Source of the DNA: Polaromonas sp.
GTDB taxonomy: Bacteria > Pseudomonadota > Gammaproteobacteria > Burkholderiales > Burkholderiaceae_C
DNA: 35,568 nt
Reading direction: 5' to 3'
Assembly: GCF_012927415.1 (NCBI RefSeq)
Contig: NZ_JABBPF010000184.1
Span: 1-35,568, forward strand
The notes below the pieces were generated by a model that was given only the letters and a program-made list of their open reading frames with translations, ran no database searches and was not told where the DNA came from. This document shows, in pieces, positions 1-7,679 of this stretch. A program made the position numbers and the translations under genes. Numbering within the stretch: position 1 is the first letter of the stretch; each line of letters opens with the position of its first letter.

Positions 1-1380
1 GCAAGTTTTGCCGATGCGTCGCGGCGCGCGCCTTTTCCGATGGTCATGAAAGTGCCGCGCATGACCCAGGGCGATGGCGCTGAAAACATCGTCGGTTTTG
101 AAGTGGAGCGGCAAATCCTCTCGGTATTGACGGGCCCGCATGTGCCGCGCCTGGTGGCGACCGGTGACCTGGAGAAGCTGCCCTATCTGGTGATGGAATA
201 TGTGCCGGGCCGCACGCTGCAGCAACTGCTTGACGAAACGGACAAGCCGCTGCCAGCGGACGAGCTGGCCCGGATTGGCATGGCTGTGGCGCGGGCGGTG
301 CACAGTTTGCACCAGCAGGAGGTCTGTCACCTCGACCTCAAGCCGGCCAATGTGCTGATCCAGCCGGGGGGCAACGCGGTGCTGCTGGATTTTGGCCTGT
401 CCTGCCACGCCCACTACCCTGATCTGCTGGCTGAGGAATTGCGCCCGGCCGTGGGCTCACCGACCTGGATGGCGCCCGAGCAGGTGGTCGGCATGCGCGG
501 AGATCCGCGCAGCGACATCTTTGCCATCGGCGTCATGCTGTACGAACTGGCCACGCGCGAGTTGCCCTTTGGCAACCCGCAGACCAGGGGCGGGTTGCGC
601 CAGCGCCTGTGGGCCGATCCGGTGCCGCCCAGACGGTGGCGCGCAGACCTGCCCGAGTGGCTGCAGGAAGTTATCCTGCGCTGCCTCGAGCCCGAAGCCG
701 CCAAACGTCATGCATCGGCTGCTTCACTGGCATTTGACCTAGCCAATCCGGAACAGATTGTGGTCACCGAGCGTGGCAAGCGCCTTCGGGCGACCGGTTT
801 TTGGGCGCACTTCAAACGCTGGCTGCGCGCCGCGGGCATGCATTACCAGCCGAGCACGCTGCCTTCGCGGCAGATTGAGGCAGCGCCTGTCGTCCTGGTG
901 GCCGTTCCGCACCGGGATGCCAGCGACGCCACCCTGTACTCCCTGCGCTCCGCCATCGAGCGCGTCCTCGGCAGCAGCGCCGGCGCTCGGCTGGCCTGCG
1001 TCACGGTGATCGATCCGGCGACAGCATCGGGCCACGACACGGCGTCCAGCGAAGCCACCGTTCACCGGCGCTACCTTGGCATGCTGCGGCAATGGGCGCG
1101 ACCGCTTGACCTGAATGGTCAGGCGGTTTCCTTTCATGTGCTCGAATCCCGCGACGTCGCGCAGGCCCTGCTGCGTTATGCCCAGGGCAACGATGTCAGC
1201 ATGATCGTGATGGGGGCCGCCACGCATGGCTTGCAGATGCAGCGGCTGCTCGCCACGGTGCCTATCAGGGTCGCCATGCAGGCACCCTGCACGGTCATTC
1301 TGGTGAAGCAGTCATTGCCTTTCGACCTTCTTGCCAAAGGCGAATCGACAACGGCAACCGCAACGCAGCCGCCGAGCTGA
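1..1380 (+). CDS. Ser/Thr protein kinase fused to universal stress protein domain (5' partial)
   Basis: The frame is open from base 1 with no stop, so the gene begins before the window and the ATG at 40 is probably internal. The visible kinase fold starts at the beta-3 lysine (VMKVP, just after base 46). It continues with a helix-C glutamate (EVERQIL), hinge (LVMEYVPG), catalytic loop HLDLKPAN (HRD with Leu for Arg, catalytic Asp kept), DFG, the APE-type motif MAPEQ and the DIFAIGVMLYEL helix. This is a Hanks-type (PknB-like) kinase core; the glycine-rich loop lies outside. After about residue 285 (counted from base 40) a UspA-like domain follows, with the typical ending VMGAATHG...APCTVILVK. 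The protein would phosphorylate Ser/Thr targets, possibly under nucleotide sensing by the Usp half; the substrate is unknown. No membrane segment is visible. Domain assignments are firm, role is inferred. Confidence 0.88.
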   Translation, partial: ASFADASRRAPFPMVMKVPRMTQGDGAENIVGFEVERQILSVLTGPHVPRLVATGDLEKLPYLVMEYVPGRTLQQLLDETDKPLPADELARIGMAVARAVHSLHQQEVCHLDLKPANVLIQPGGNAVLLDFGLSCHAHYPDLLAEELRPAVGSPTWMAPEQVVGMRGDPRSDIFAIGVMLYELATRELPFGNPQTRGGLRQRLWADPVPPRRWRADLPEWLQEVILRCLEPEAAKRHASAASLAFDLANPEQIVVTERGKRLRATGFWAHFKRWLRAAGMHYQPSTLPSRQIEAAPVVLVAVPHRDASDATLYSLRSAIERVLGSSAGARLACVTVIDPATASGHDTASSEATVHRRYLGMLRQWARPLDLNGQAVSFHVLESRDVAQALLRYAQGNDVSMIVMGAATHGLQMQRLLATVPIRVAMQAPCTVILVKQSLPFDLLAKGESTTATATQPPS

Positions 1381-1424
1381 ACGGCTTTTCGGTCAAGCCC
1401 TAATTTTTAATGAAAGCCCGCTCA

Positions 1425-1476
1425 TGTCCAGTTAATGCGGCTTCAGCTAGCTATGAAATAAATAGCAAATTGCCAG
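1425..1476. repeat. Palindromic intergenic repeat, copy A
   Basis: This short element lies in the gap between the convergent kinase and LuxR genes. It begins TGTCCAGTTAATGCGG and carries an AT-rich palindrome GCTATGAAATAAATAGC (1450-1466). The same order of blocks (TGTCCA, a CGG stretch, then GCTAT-AT-rich-ATAGC) recurs at 20070-20118 and 20747-20798, so it is a dispersed repeat family. It has no coding potential and could fold into a hairpin between the two gene ends. Confidence 0.6.
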
Positions 1477-1490
1477 TCGGGCTGGTCCGC

Positions 1491-2045
1491 CTACCCGGCC
1501 AGCAGCCGATGCACCAGCTCGGCGGTTGTGGCGGCCTTGTACTTTCGCATCAGGCGCGCCCGGTAAATCTCCACTGTGCGGTGGCTAATGACCAGGGCGC
1601 GGCCAATCTCCTTGGAGGTCAGACCATCCATCAGGTGCGCGGCAACCTCCCGCTCGCGCGCCGTCAGCTCCGTCGTCACCGGGCGGCGCGAGCTCAGGTC
1701 TTCAAAAGTCCAGATGCCCGCTTCATGCGGCGCGCTGCGGTTCAGTGCGCGTCCCGTGACATGACACCAGAAGGTTTCGCCCTTGTTGTAGCCATCGACA
1801 CGCTTCATGATGCGATCGTCTGAATACACGCCCTTTTCATTGAGGATGGGAATCATGCGCGCGCCGATGCGCTCGTATTCGTCCGCGCTGGGGTAGAGCA
1901 TCAGGAACGACTGTCCCGCGAGTTGTTCGCGCGTCGCGCCGAACATCTCGCACAGGTGATGATTGCAGTCCATCATCGAACGATTTCGGGACAACACCAG
2001 TCCCACTGGCGCAAGATCAAAGGCGAGCTGGTAATCCACGGACAT
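1491..2045 (-). CDS. PAS domain LuxR-family transcriptional regulator
   Basis: The protein is 184 aa, with a PAS domain (about residues 5-115: FDLAPVGLVLSRNR, then the GETFWCHVTGRAL strand) followed by a LuxR/FixJ-type helix-turn-helix (about 122-182: LTAREREVAAHLMDG, SKEIGRALVISHRTVEIYRARLM). There is no receiver domain or phospho-acceptor Asp, so the PAS domain should sense a ligand or redox state directly. An AAAGG Shine-Dalgarno (complement of 2054-2058) precedes the ATG by about 8 bases. The gene is divergent from the scoAB CoA-transferase genes across 87 bp, the classic position for a local regulator, so control of scoAB is the likely job (inference). The family is well recognised; the effector is unknown. 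Confidence 0.88.
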   Translation of the reverse strand: MSVDYQLAFDLAPVGLVLSRNRSMMDCNHHLCEMFGATREQLAGQSFLMLYPSADEYERIGARMIPILNEKGVYSDDRIMKRVDGYNKGETFWCHVTGRALNRSAPHEAGIWTFEDLSSRRPVTTELTAREREVAAHLMDGLTSKEIGRALVISHRTVEIYRARLMRKYKAATTAELVHRLLAG

Positions 2046-2056
2046 CAGGGCTAACC

Positions 2057-2076
2057 TTTACGAAAAACTACGTAAA
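2057..2076. promoter_or_regulatory. Candidate LuxR operator: TTTACG-N8-CGTAAA inverted repeat
   Basis: A perfect 6-bp inverted repeat with 8-bp spacing sits in the divergent gap between the LuxR regulator and scoA. It overlaps the regulator's own Shine-Dalgarno region. A dyad in the middle of a shared control region is the expected arrangement for a LuxR-type dimer site that could autoregulate and control scoAB. This rests on symmetry and position only. Confidence 0.35.
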
Positions 2077-2089
2077 ACAATAAGTAGTA

Positions 2090-2121
2090 TGGTAAAGGCA
2101 ATGCTGGATGCCAAATTACCA
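2090..2121 (+). promoter_or_regulatory. Hairpin next to the scoA ribosome binding site
   Basis: The arms TGGTAA-A-GGCA (2090-2100) and TGCC-AAA-TTACCA (2109-2121) are complementary apart from small bulges. The 3' arm touches the AAGGAG Shine-Dalgarno at 2121-2126. The stem could influence scoA translation or be a second protein-binding dyad. No ligand-binding riboswitch family is recognisable. Confidence 0.3.
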
Positions 2122-2132
2122 AGGAGACTTTT

Positions 2133-2857
2133 TTGAACAAACTTTTTCCCTCCGCTGCTAAAGCCCTCGAGGGCGTGGTCAAGGATGGCCAGTTGCTGGC
2201 CGTCGGTGGCTTTGGGCTGTGCGGAATTCCCGAGGCATTGATCGAAGCCCTTAAGGACAGCCAGGCCAAAAACCTGACGGTGATTTCCAACAATGCCGGC
2301 GTCGACGGTTTTGGCCTTGGAAAATTGCTCGAAACTCGCCAGATCAAAAAAATGATCTCGTCTTATGTGGGCGAGAACAAGGAGTTTGAGCGCCAGTACC
2401 TGGCCGGCGAACTGGAACTTGAATTCACACCACAGGGCACGCTGGCCGAAAAGCTGCGGTCCGGCGGCGCCGGCATACCGGCGTTTTTTACCAAGACCGG
2501 CGTCGGCACCATGGTGGCCGAAGGCAAGGAATTGCGAGAGTTTGACGGCGAAATGAGTTTGACGGCGAAATCTATGTCATGGAGCGTGCGCTGGTGCCTG
2601 ACGTCGCGCTGGTCAAGGCGCACCGGGCCGACAAGTCCGGCAACCTGCAGTTCCGCCTGACGGCACGTAATTTCAATCCCGCTGCCGCCATGGCCGGCAA
2701 GATCTGCATCGTGGAGGTGGAGGAGGTGGTGGAAACCGGCGACATGGTGCCCGACGAGGTGCATCTGCCTGGCATTTATGTGCACCGCATCGTGCACAAC
2801 CCGCACCCTGAAAAGCGCATCGAAAAAAGAACCATCACTGAAAAAGCAGGAGCCTGA
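2133..2857 (+). pseudogene. scoA: 3-oxoacid CoA-transferase subunit A, frameshifted by a 17-bp duplication
   Basis: The start is TTG, 6 bases after a strong AAGGAG, giving the family's standard N-terminus (MNKLFPSAAKALEGVVKDG, then the glycine-rich VGGFGLCGIPEALI CoA-binding stretch). The frame is normal to ...LREFDGE (about residue 140) and then runs into junk, stopping at 2660. The missing C-terminal part (VMERALVPDVALVKAHRADK...TITEKAGA) is intact in another frame up to 2857. The cause is visible: GAGTTTGACGGCGAAAT is present twice (2538-2554 and 2555-2571). Removing one copy restores LREFDGE-IYVMERALV exactly. The intact enzyme would pair with ScoB to transfer CoA from succinyl-CoA to acetoacetate or a similar 3-oxoacid. 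No Shine-Dalgarno precedes the downstream ATG at 2579, so rescue as a split protein is unlikely. Confidence 0.88.
2538..2571 (+). repeat. 17-bp perfect tandem duplication inside scoA
   Basis: Two head-to-tail identical copies of GAGTTTGACGGCGAAAT occupy 2538-2554 and 2555-2571. Because 17 is not a multiple of three, the second copy shifts the scoA reading frame. The perfect identity suggests a recent slippage event. Confidence 0.95.
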
Positions 2858-2859
2858 AC

Positions 2860-3498
2860 ATGCCTTGGACCCAAGACCAGATGGCGGCACGCGCCGCCCA
2901 GGAACTCGAAGACGGTTTTTATGTGAACCTTGGCATTGGCATTCCCACGCTGGTAGCCAATTTTGTGCCGCTTGACAAGGAAGTCTGGCTGCAATCAGAA
3001 AACGGGATGCTGGGCATCGGCCCGTTCCCGACCGACGACAAGGTGGACGCCGACCTCATCAACGCCGGCAAGCAGACCGTCACCACCATTGCCGGCTCGT
3101 CCATCTTCGGCAGCGACGACAGCTTTGCGATGATCCGCGGCGGCAAGATCAACCTCTCGATCCTGGGCGCCATGCAGGTCAGCGAGACCGGCGATCTGGC
3201 CAACTGGATGATCCCGGGCAAGATGGTCAAGGGAATGGGGGGCGCGATGGACCTGGTTGCAGGCGTGGCGCGCGTCATCGTGCTGATGGAGCACGTCGCC
3301 AAAAAGAAGGACGGTACTGAAGACCTGAAAATCCTGCCGCACTGCACGCTGCCGCTGACCGGCGTTGGCGTGGTGGACCGCATCATTACCGATTTGGCGG
3401 TGATGGATGTGACGCCAGGTGGATTGAAGCTGGTTGAAATGGCCCCTGGCGTGACGCGGGAACTGCTGCAGTCCAAAACCGGCGTGGCCCTGATCTGA
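2860..3498 (+). CDS. scoB: 3-oxoacid CoA-transferase subunit B
   Basis: The 212-aa protein has the normal length for the beta subunit of succinyl-CoA:3-oxoacid CoA-transferase. The N-terminus reads [16 protein letters not shown], followed by the conserved [14 protein letters not shown] and the [11 protein letters not shown] motif (about residues 46-56), whose glutamate forms the covalent CoA thioester intermediate. Other family hallmarks are [17 protein letters not shown] and [18 protein letters not shown]. It starts 2 bases after the scoA stop, with AGGAG in front. The gene is intact, but its partner ScoA is frameshifted, so no working heterodimer is expected from this locus. The pathway is ketone-body or 3-oxoacid (acetoacetate, possibly PHB-linked) metabolism in the cytoplasm. 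Confidence 0.93.
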   Translation: MPWTQDQMAARAAQELEDGFYVNLGIGIPTLVANFVPLDKEVWLQSENGMLGIGPFPTDDKVDADLINAGKQTVTTIAGSSIFGSDDSFAMIRGGKINLSILGAMQVSETGDLANWMIPGKMVKGMGGAMDLVAGVARVIVLMEHVAKKKDGTEDLKILPHCTLPLTGVGVVDRIITDLAVMDVTPGGLKLVEMAPGVTRELLQSKTGVALI

Positions 3499-3657
3499 GC
3501 GCTGGTCACAAAACTGATTTCACAAACCCGGAGTGCTGGCCGACGGCTTTTCTTGTTGTAAGGCATGTGCAATCGCAGTTTTCGTGCAGCGTTGTCCATA
3601 TGCAGTACACTAAAGATTACGGAAAATTGCAGTCCGTTGCTTTTAAAAGGAATTTTC

Positions 3658-4104
3658 ATGACGAAATACTCACTTGCACTTTTACTCACTGTGTGTGCGA
3701 GCACAGCGGTATTGGCACAGGCACAGGCACCCGCACCGGCTGTCGGTGTGGCTACCAAAGTGCAGGGGCTGGTCACGGTCAGCCAAGGCAACATGCTTGG
3801 CAATCTGGTCAAAGACACGCCACTTTCCAATGGCGCCCGCGTCGTGACAACCTCTACCGGTTTCGCTGACCTGCGACTCGACAATGGTTGTACCATTGAG
3901 TTGTTGCCCAATCAGGCAGTTACCATTAATTCGAAGCTCGATTGCAAGGCCCTGGTCGCCGGTATCGGGCCAGTCGAAGGTCCGGTTATGCTTGCTGGAG
4001 GCCCTCGCGACTTTCTGGTGCCTGCCCTGATTGCAGGCGGCATTGGAATCAGTTTGATTTCAAACAACTCATCCAGCCCGTCGCAAAGTCTTAGCGGGAG
4101 CTGA
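3658..4104 (+). CDS. Small exported FecR-like protein
   Basis: The ATG at 3658 is chosen because AAAGGA lies 7 bases upstream and the N-terminus is then a clean signal peptide (MTKYSLALLLTVCASTAVLA, cleavage near residue 20-22). The mature 127-aa protein has a FecR-like beta segment (VQGLVTVSQGN...NGARVVTTSTGFADLRLDNGCTIELLPNQAVTI), a fold found in periplasmic proteins that precede export genes. Two cysteines (in NGCTIE and LDCKAL) could form a disulfide. Near the C-terminus is a short hydrophobic stretch (FLVPALIAGGIGISLI) and then a Ser-rich tail, common in small exported betaproteobacterial proteins. The stop overlaps the next start by one base, tying it to the polysaccharide locus. Exact function is unknown; FecR likeness is moderate. 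Confidence 0.72.
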   Translation: MTKYSLALLLTVCASTAVLAQAQAPAPAVGVATKVQGLVTVSQGNMLGNLVKDTPLSNGARVVTTSTGFADLRLDNGCTIELLPNQAVTINSKLDCKALVAGIGPVEGPVMLAGGPRDFLVPALIAGGIGISLISNNSSSPSQSLSGS

Positions 4105-5504
4105 TGCAGCCATCGCTTAGGGTAAAAACTACGGGGCTTTCGGGCCTCGTTGCTTTTGGGGTGGGGCTTTTGCTGCTGGCGTTGGCGCCAGTCATCCGCG
4201 GCGGAAATCGTTACGTGGCACTGATCCCGCTGGAGTGGCTGGGCTTGCTGGTTCTCTGGCTGCTAGGATGCGCGTTGCTGATCCGTAAGCTGCCCTTGTC
4301 TGGCAGCGACGCCGCCTTCTTGTCGCGTGGCGAATGGATTTTGGTGTTGTCGCCACTGTGGGCGGCTTTTTTCTTCCTGACACCATTGCCCCACGGGCTC
4401 TGGTCAGCCCTGCCGGGACGAGAAATTTATTTGTATGCGTCCACTACCGGGTGGCTTGCGTTGTCATTGACACCCGATGCCACGGTTACCTCCCTGCTGG
4501 CGAGCCTTCCCATCGTGGCGGCTTTTGTGCTCTCCCGCACTGCCAGTGCCGGGCAAATCGGCATATTAACCCGGGTGTTGGTGCTTATAGCAGCGAGCCA
4601 GGCCGTGTGGGGGATGTTGCAGCTTGGGCCATTCAAAACGTTGTACTTCAGCGCGGAGTTTGCTGGCGGACCGATTGGCGGCTTCGCCAACGCCAATCAC
4701 TTTGCCAGTTTCATCACCATGACGCTGCCGCTGGCAATATTCCTTCTGTGGCAGGCATTACCGGCTTCGCACGCCGGTCATCGGCATTTACCCCCGGCTG
4801 CAGCGCTGTTATGGTCAACGGTGCTGATTGTCCTTGTCACAGCCGTGCTGGTTTCCGGTTCACGCACCGGCCTTGTCACCGCCATGCTGGTCACGCTGCT
4901 CTCGATGTTGCTCCTGCTCGGGGCAGTACCCGCTCATTTACGACGCTGGTATTTGCTGTGCGCCGGCACACTCCTGTTGGCGGGGCTGGTGATCGTCGGT
5001 ATGAAAGCCCTGGTTACCCGGTTTAATCTGGGGCTGCTGGGTGACGATGCTTCCTTCCGCTGGAAACTGATTGCCAGCAGCTGGCAGGCAGCGCTCTCGT
5101 TCTGGCCGGTAGGCTCGGGGCCTGGTTCTTATGCTGCGGTTTACCCACGTTTCCAGCCGCCGGGCCTGCGCGGTTTTGCCGAACACGCCCACAACGACTA
5201 CGTTCAACTGTTGATGGAATTCGGCGGCTTGTTCGTGGTACTTGCAATGCTGGCGGTGTGGCTCCTTGTGCGCCAGGGTGTCTCCTTCTGGCGGAAGTTC
5301 GACGGGGCAGGGCGTGGAATTGGCACGATGCAGTTGCAACTTTGCTGCGCTTTTGGCGCTTTGGCTGTGTTGCTGCATTCCTGGGTGGACTTTAATTTGC
5401 ATATCCCGGCCAACGCCATGTTGTGCGCCTGCTTGCTGGGCGTATTCCTGCGCCCGTTACCGTCTGCCGTGGTGCAGAAATCAGGTTCGAGAGCGTCCCC
5501 TTGA
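4104..5504 (+). CDS. O-antigen ligase / Wzy_C family polymerase
   Basis: This 466-aa inner-membrane protein has about 11-12 hydrophobic segments. Family marks are GGFANANHFASFI (about residue 193), VSGSRTGLV (about 252), and the large periplasmic-loop signature GSGPGSYAAVYPRFQP with EHAHNDYVQLLMEFGG (about 340-375), then HSWVDFNLHIPANAML. The EHAHNDY motif and the Arg in SGSRTG are typical of WaaL/Wzy enzymes that transfer undecaprenyl-linked glycans or polymerise repeat units on the periplasmic face. It is translationally coupled to the upstream FecR-like gene (TGATG overlap). A second polymerase-like gene follows, so this could be either a ligase (glycan to acceptor) or the Wzy polymerase; sequence alone does not decide. 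Confidence 0.85.
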   Translation: MQPSLRVKTTGLSGLVAFGVGLLLLALAPVIRGGNRYVALIPLEWLGLLVLWLLGCALLIRKLPLSGSDAAFLSRGEWILVLSPLWAAFFFLTPLPHGLWSALPGREIYLYASTTGWLALSLTPDATVTSLLASLPIVAAFVLSRTASAGQIGILTRVLVLIAASQAVWGMLQLGPFKTLYFSAEFAGGPIGGFANANHFASFITMTLPLAIFLLWQALPASHAGHRHLPPAAALLWSTVLIVLVTAVLVSGSRTGLVTAMLVTLLSMLLLLGAVPAHLRRWYLLCAGTLLLAGLVIVGMKALVTRFNLGLLGDDASFRWKLIASSWQAALSFWPVGSGPGSYAAVYPRFQPPGLRGFAEHAHNDYVQLLMEFGGLFVVLAMLAVWLLVRQGVSFWRKFDGAGRGIGTMQLQLCCAFGALAVLLHSWVDFNLHIPANAMLCACLLGVFLRPLPSAVVQKSGSRASP

Positions 5505-5541
5505 GCCCGCAACCAACCCGATACCTTTTTGCACCGATGAA

Positions 5542-5567
5542 GGCCGACCGCTTTTTTACAGTCGGCC
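5542..5567. other. Intergenic inverted repeat, 7-bp perfect arms
   Basis: GGCCGAC (5542-5548) and GTCGGCC (5561-5567) are perfect complements around a 12-base loop containing TTTTTT. It lies between the ligase and EpsG-type genes. The T-run is in the loop and not after the stem, so it is not a standard intrinsic terminator. It may be a processing or attenuation hairpin. Confidence 0.35.
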
Positions 5568-5652
5568 GGGTGGGCAGAGAAGCTGCACAAGCTGGTGCGG
5601 TCCATCTGATGCCGTCCGCGCTGCAGGCTTGCCAGTGTCAGGGGTGTTTCAC

Positions 5653-6708
5653 ATGCTGACCTATTGGCTTATGTTTCTGGTCCCTGCATGGGCCTGCATT
5701 GCAGCACCCGGCAGGCCGCGCCCTCACGCAAATGGCGTGAAACTGTCGTGGCTTATAGCCGGATTCCTGCTGGCCTTGTTGATTGGTCTTCGGCATGAGG
5801 TAGGCGGGGACTGGTTCAATTACGACGGCCAATACCTGGACATGGTGGGCGCGCCATTTGCGGAAGTGTTTGAAAGGGGCGACCCGGGCTACGTGCTGCT
5901 CAACTGGCTGTCGGCCCAGTTTGGTGCGGGCCAGTACATGGTCAACCTCATTTGCGGGGTGATATTCAGCGTGGGTTTGCTCGCATTTTGTAGCCAGCAG
6001 CCGCGCCCCTGGCTGGCGCTGGTCGTCGCGGTGCCCTACTTGGTGATTGTGCTCGGGATGGGTTACACCCGGCAGGGCGTCGCACTCGGGCTGGCAATGC
6101 TTGGCCTCGTAGGACTCGCCAGAAAGAGCAACCTGCAATTTGTCGTGTGCGTTGCGCTGGCGGCTACTTTTCACAAATCCGCCGTACTGCTGGTGCCGCT
6201 TGCCGTGCTGGCCACGCCAAGCGGCCGGCTGTGGACGGCCTTGTGGGTCGGTGTTTCGCTAGCGGTTCTCTACTGGGTGCTTTTGGCCGACAGCGTTGAC
6301 AGTCTGGTTGCCAACTACATCGAGGCAGAGTACCAGTCCGAGGGGGCTGCCGTTCGCATTGCCATGAATACCTTGCCTGCTCTGCTGCTGCTGCTGCTGC
6401 GCAAGCGATTTGTATGGCAGCCGGCCGAACGGAATCTGTGGATGATCATTGCTTTGCTGGCATTGGCTTCTGTAGGGTGGCTGCTGGCATCGCCTTCGTC
6501 CACGGCGGTCGATCGCGTCGCGCTCTATTTGATCCCGCTCCAGTTGTTTGTTTTCGCCCGCCTGCCCGATCTGTTGGGGGGCGGCCGGGACGCGCGTGCC
6601 TGGGTGCTGGTCGTGGTGGCGTATTACGCGCTGGTCCTCTTCGTGTGGCTGAATTTTGCGGTCAATTCGTTCGCGTGGCTGCCTTATCGGTCATGGCTTT
6701 TCCAGTGA
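5653..6708 (+). CDS. EpsG-family polysaccharide polymerase/membrane protein
   Basis: The frame is open well upstream, but the ATG at 5653 gives the expected membrane N-terminus (MLTYWLMFLVPAWACIA) and 351 aa, normal for EpsG proteins. The family signature LLIGLRHEVGGDWFNYDGQY (about residues 46-65) is clear. About nine further hydrophobic helices follow, with YTRQGVALGLAMLGL and the FHKSAVLLVPL loop (His-Lys-Ser) typical of EpsG/Wzy-like polymerases. A run of six CTG codons (from about 6382) encodes Leu within a membrane helix and may be slippage-prone. The protein likely polymerises exopolysaccharide repeat units at the inner membrane. Its neighbours are a WaaL/Wzy-type protein upstream and a Wza-like exporter downstream. 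Substrate is unknown. The Shine-Dalgarno is weak. Confidence 0.82.
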   Translation: MLTYWLMFLVPAWACIAAPGRPRPHANGVKLSWLIAGFLLALLIGLRHEVGGDWFNYDGQYLDMVGAPFAEVFERGDPGYVLLNWLSAQFGAGQYMVNLICGVIFSVGLLAFCSQQPRPWLALVVAVPYLVIVLGMGYTRQGVALGLAMLGLVGLARKSNLQFVVCVALAATFHKSAVLLVPLAVLATPSGRLWTALWVGVSLAVLYWVLLADSVDSLVANYIEAEYQSEGAAVRIAMNTLPALLLLLLRKRFVWQPAERNLWMIIALLALASVGWLLASPSSTAVDRVALYLIPLQLFVFARLPDLLGGGRDARAWVLVVVAYYALVLFVWLNFAVNSFAWLPYRSWLFQ

Positions 6709-6878
6709 GCGCGCAATGAGGGCGCCAGATGCAGGACTGCAACATCCGTGCGGGTAACTGGCCGGTTGCAGGTCCAGTTGCCAGCCGGTGCATCAAGACC
6801 GCCGGCGGCGTGAGGGCGATGCATCGCCTGCAAACAGTAAAATCAAAAGTTGGCATTGATTGCATTAGGGGATTGTTA

Positions 6879-7643
6879 ATGAAAATTTTGTTCAGTGTGC
6901 TGGCCCTGTGCCTGGCAGTTTGGCAGCCGCCGGTGGTCCTTGCCCAAGTGCGTGGCGCCGAAGTGCCACCGCAGTCTTCCATGCCCGATCCCGTGCCTGG
7001 CGTGCCCACCTCGGCCGCTTCGTCCGCCTCGGCCGGTCGTGCCATGCCGCTTGGCACTTTGGCCAGCCTTGGGGCCGACTACCGCATTGGTCCCAATGAC
7101 TTGATGGATGTAGAGGTGTTTGGCGTGCCCGACCTTAAGCGCACAGTGCGTGTCAATTCATCGGGGCAGGTCTCATTGGCGCTGGTGGGCAACGTAGAGG
7201 TGGCTGGCCTTTCGGCGCAACGGGCCGAAATCCTGATTGCCCAGAAATACGCTGAAAAATACCTGCAGAATCCGCAGGTGTCGCTCTTCATTCGGGAGTT
7301 CACCTCGCAGCGCATCACCATTGAAGGGGCGGTGGCCAAGCCAGGCATTTATCCCGTCACGGGGCAAGTCACACTGCTGCGTGCCCTGGCGCTGGCGGGT
7401 GGAGGCGCACCGTTTTCTGATTTATCCGACATCATGGTGTTTCGAGTCGGGCAGGATGGTGTCAAGACCACGTCGACGCATAACCTCGACAAAATCCGCG
7501 CCGGAGCCACCCCCGATCCGCTTGTGCTGGCCGACGACGTCATCGTCGTCAAGCGTGACCCGGTGCGCGCTGCACTGCGAGACTCGCTGTTTCGCGACGT
7601 GCTCGATTCGATCAATCCCTTTTCCATTTTCGCGCCCAAGTGA
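6879..7643 (+). CDS. Wza-like outer-membrane polysaccharide export protein (Poly_export/SLBB)
   Basis: The ATG at 6879 is preferred over upstream starts because AGGGGA lies 6 bases before it and a signal peptide follows (MKILFSVLALCLAVWQPPVVLA, cleavage near residue 22). The mature protein begins with a Pro/Ser/Ala-rich linker, then the Poly_export domain (YRIGPNDLMDVEVFGVPDLK, about residues 68-87, through QNPQVSLFIREF), then an SLBB domain (ITIEGAVAKPGIYPVTGQV...). At 254 aa it is shorter than E. coli Wza and has no lipobox cysteine at the signal cleavage site, as in many betaproteobacterial EPS exporters. It should form the periplasmic/outer-membrane part of the export channel and pair with the Wzc-like kinase encoded 36 bp downstream. 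Confidence 0.9.
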   Translation: MKILFSVLALCLAVWQPPVVLAQVRGAEVPPQSSMPDPVPGVPTSAASSASAGRAMPLGTLASLGADYRIGPNDLMDVEVFGVPDLKRTVRVNSSGQVSLALVGNVEVAGLSAQRAEILIAQKYAEKYLQNPQVSLFIREFTSQRITIEGAVAKPGIYPVTGQVTLLRALALAGGGAPFSDLSDIMVFRVGQDGVKTTSTHNLDKIRAGATPDPLVLADDVIVVKRDPVRAALRDSLFRDVLDSINPFSIFAPK

Positions 7644-7679
7644 GCTGTCACTGGCCTGTCTGCACCTTACTTTTTTTAT

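Noticed and set aside
1410-1823. 137-codon plus-strand frame over the LuxR gene
   Set aside because: It begins in the intergenic repeat and is antisense to a well-supported PAS-LuxR gene.
2579-2857. Separate small gene for the second half of scoA
   Set aside because: There is no Shine-Dalgarno before the ATG, and the sequence is exactly the missing C-terminal part of the CoA-transferase subunit A.
2919-3911. 330-codon open frame on the minus strand
   Set aside because: It is antisense to scoB and the FecR-like gene, has a Ser/Thr/Pro-rich translation with no recognisable domain, and lacks a ribosome binding site. It is a by-product of GC-rich coding on the other strand.
5542-5567. Intrinsic terminator between the ligase and EpsG genes
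   Set aside because: The T-run is in the loop and not downstream of the stem; kept only as an inverted repeat.
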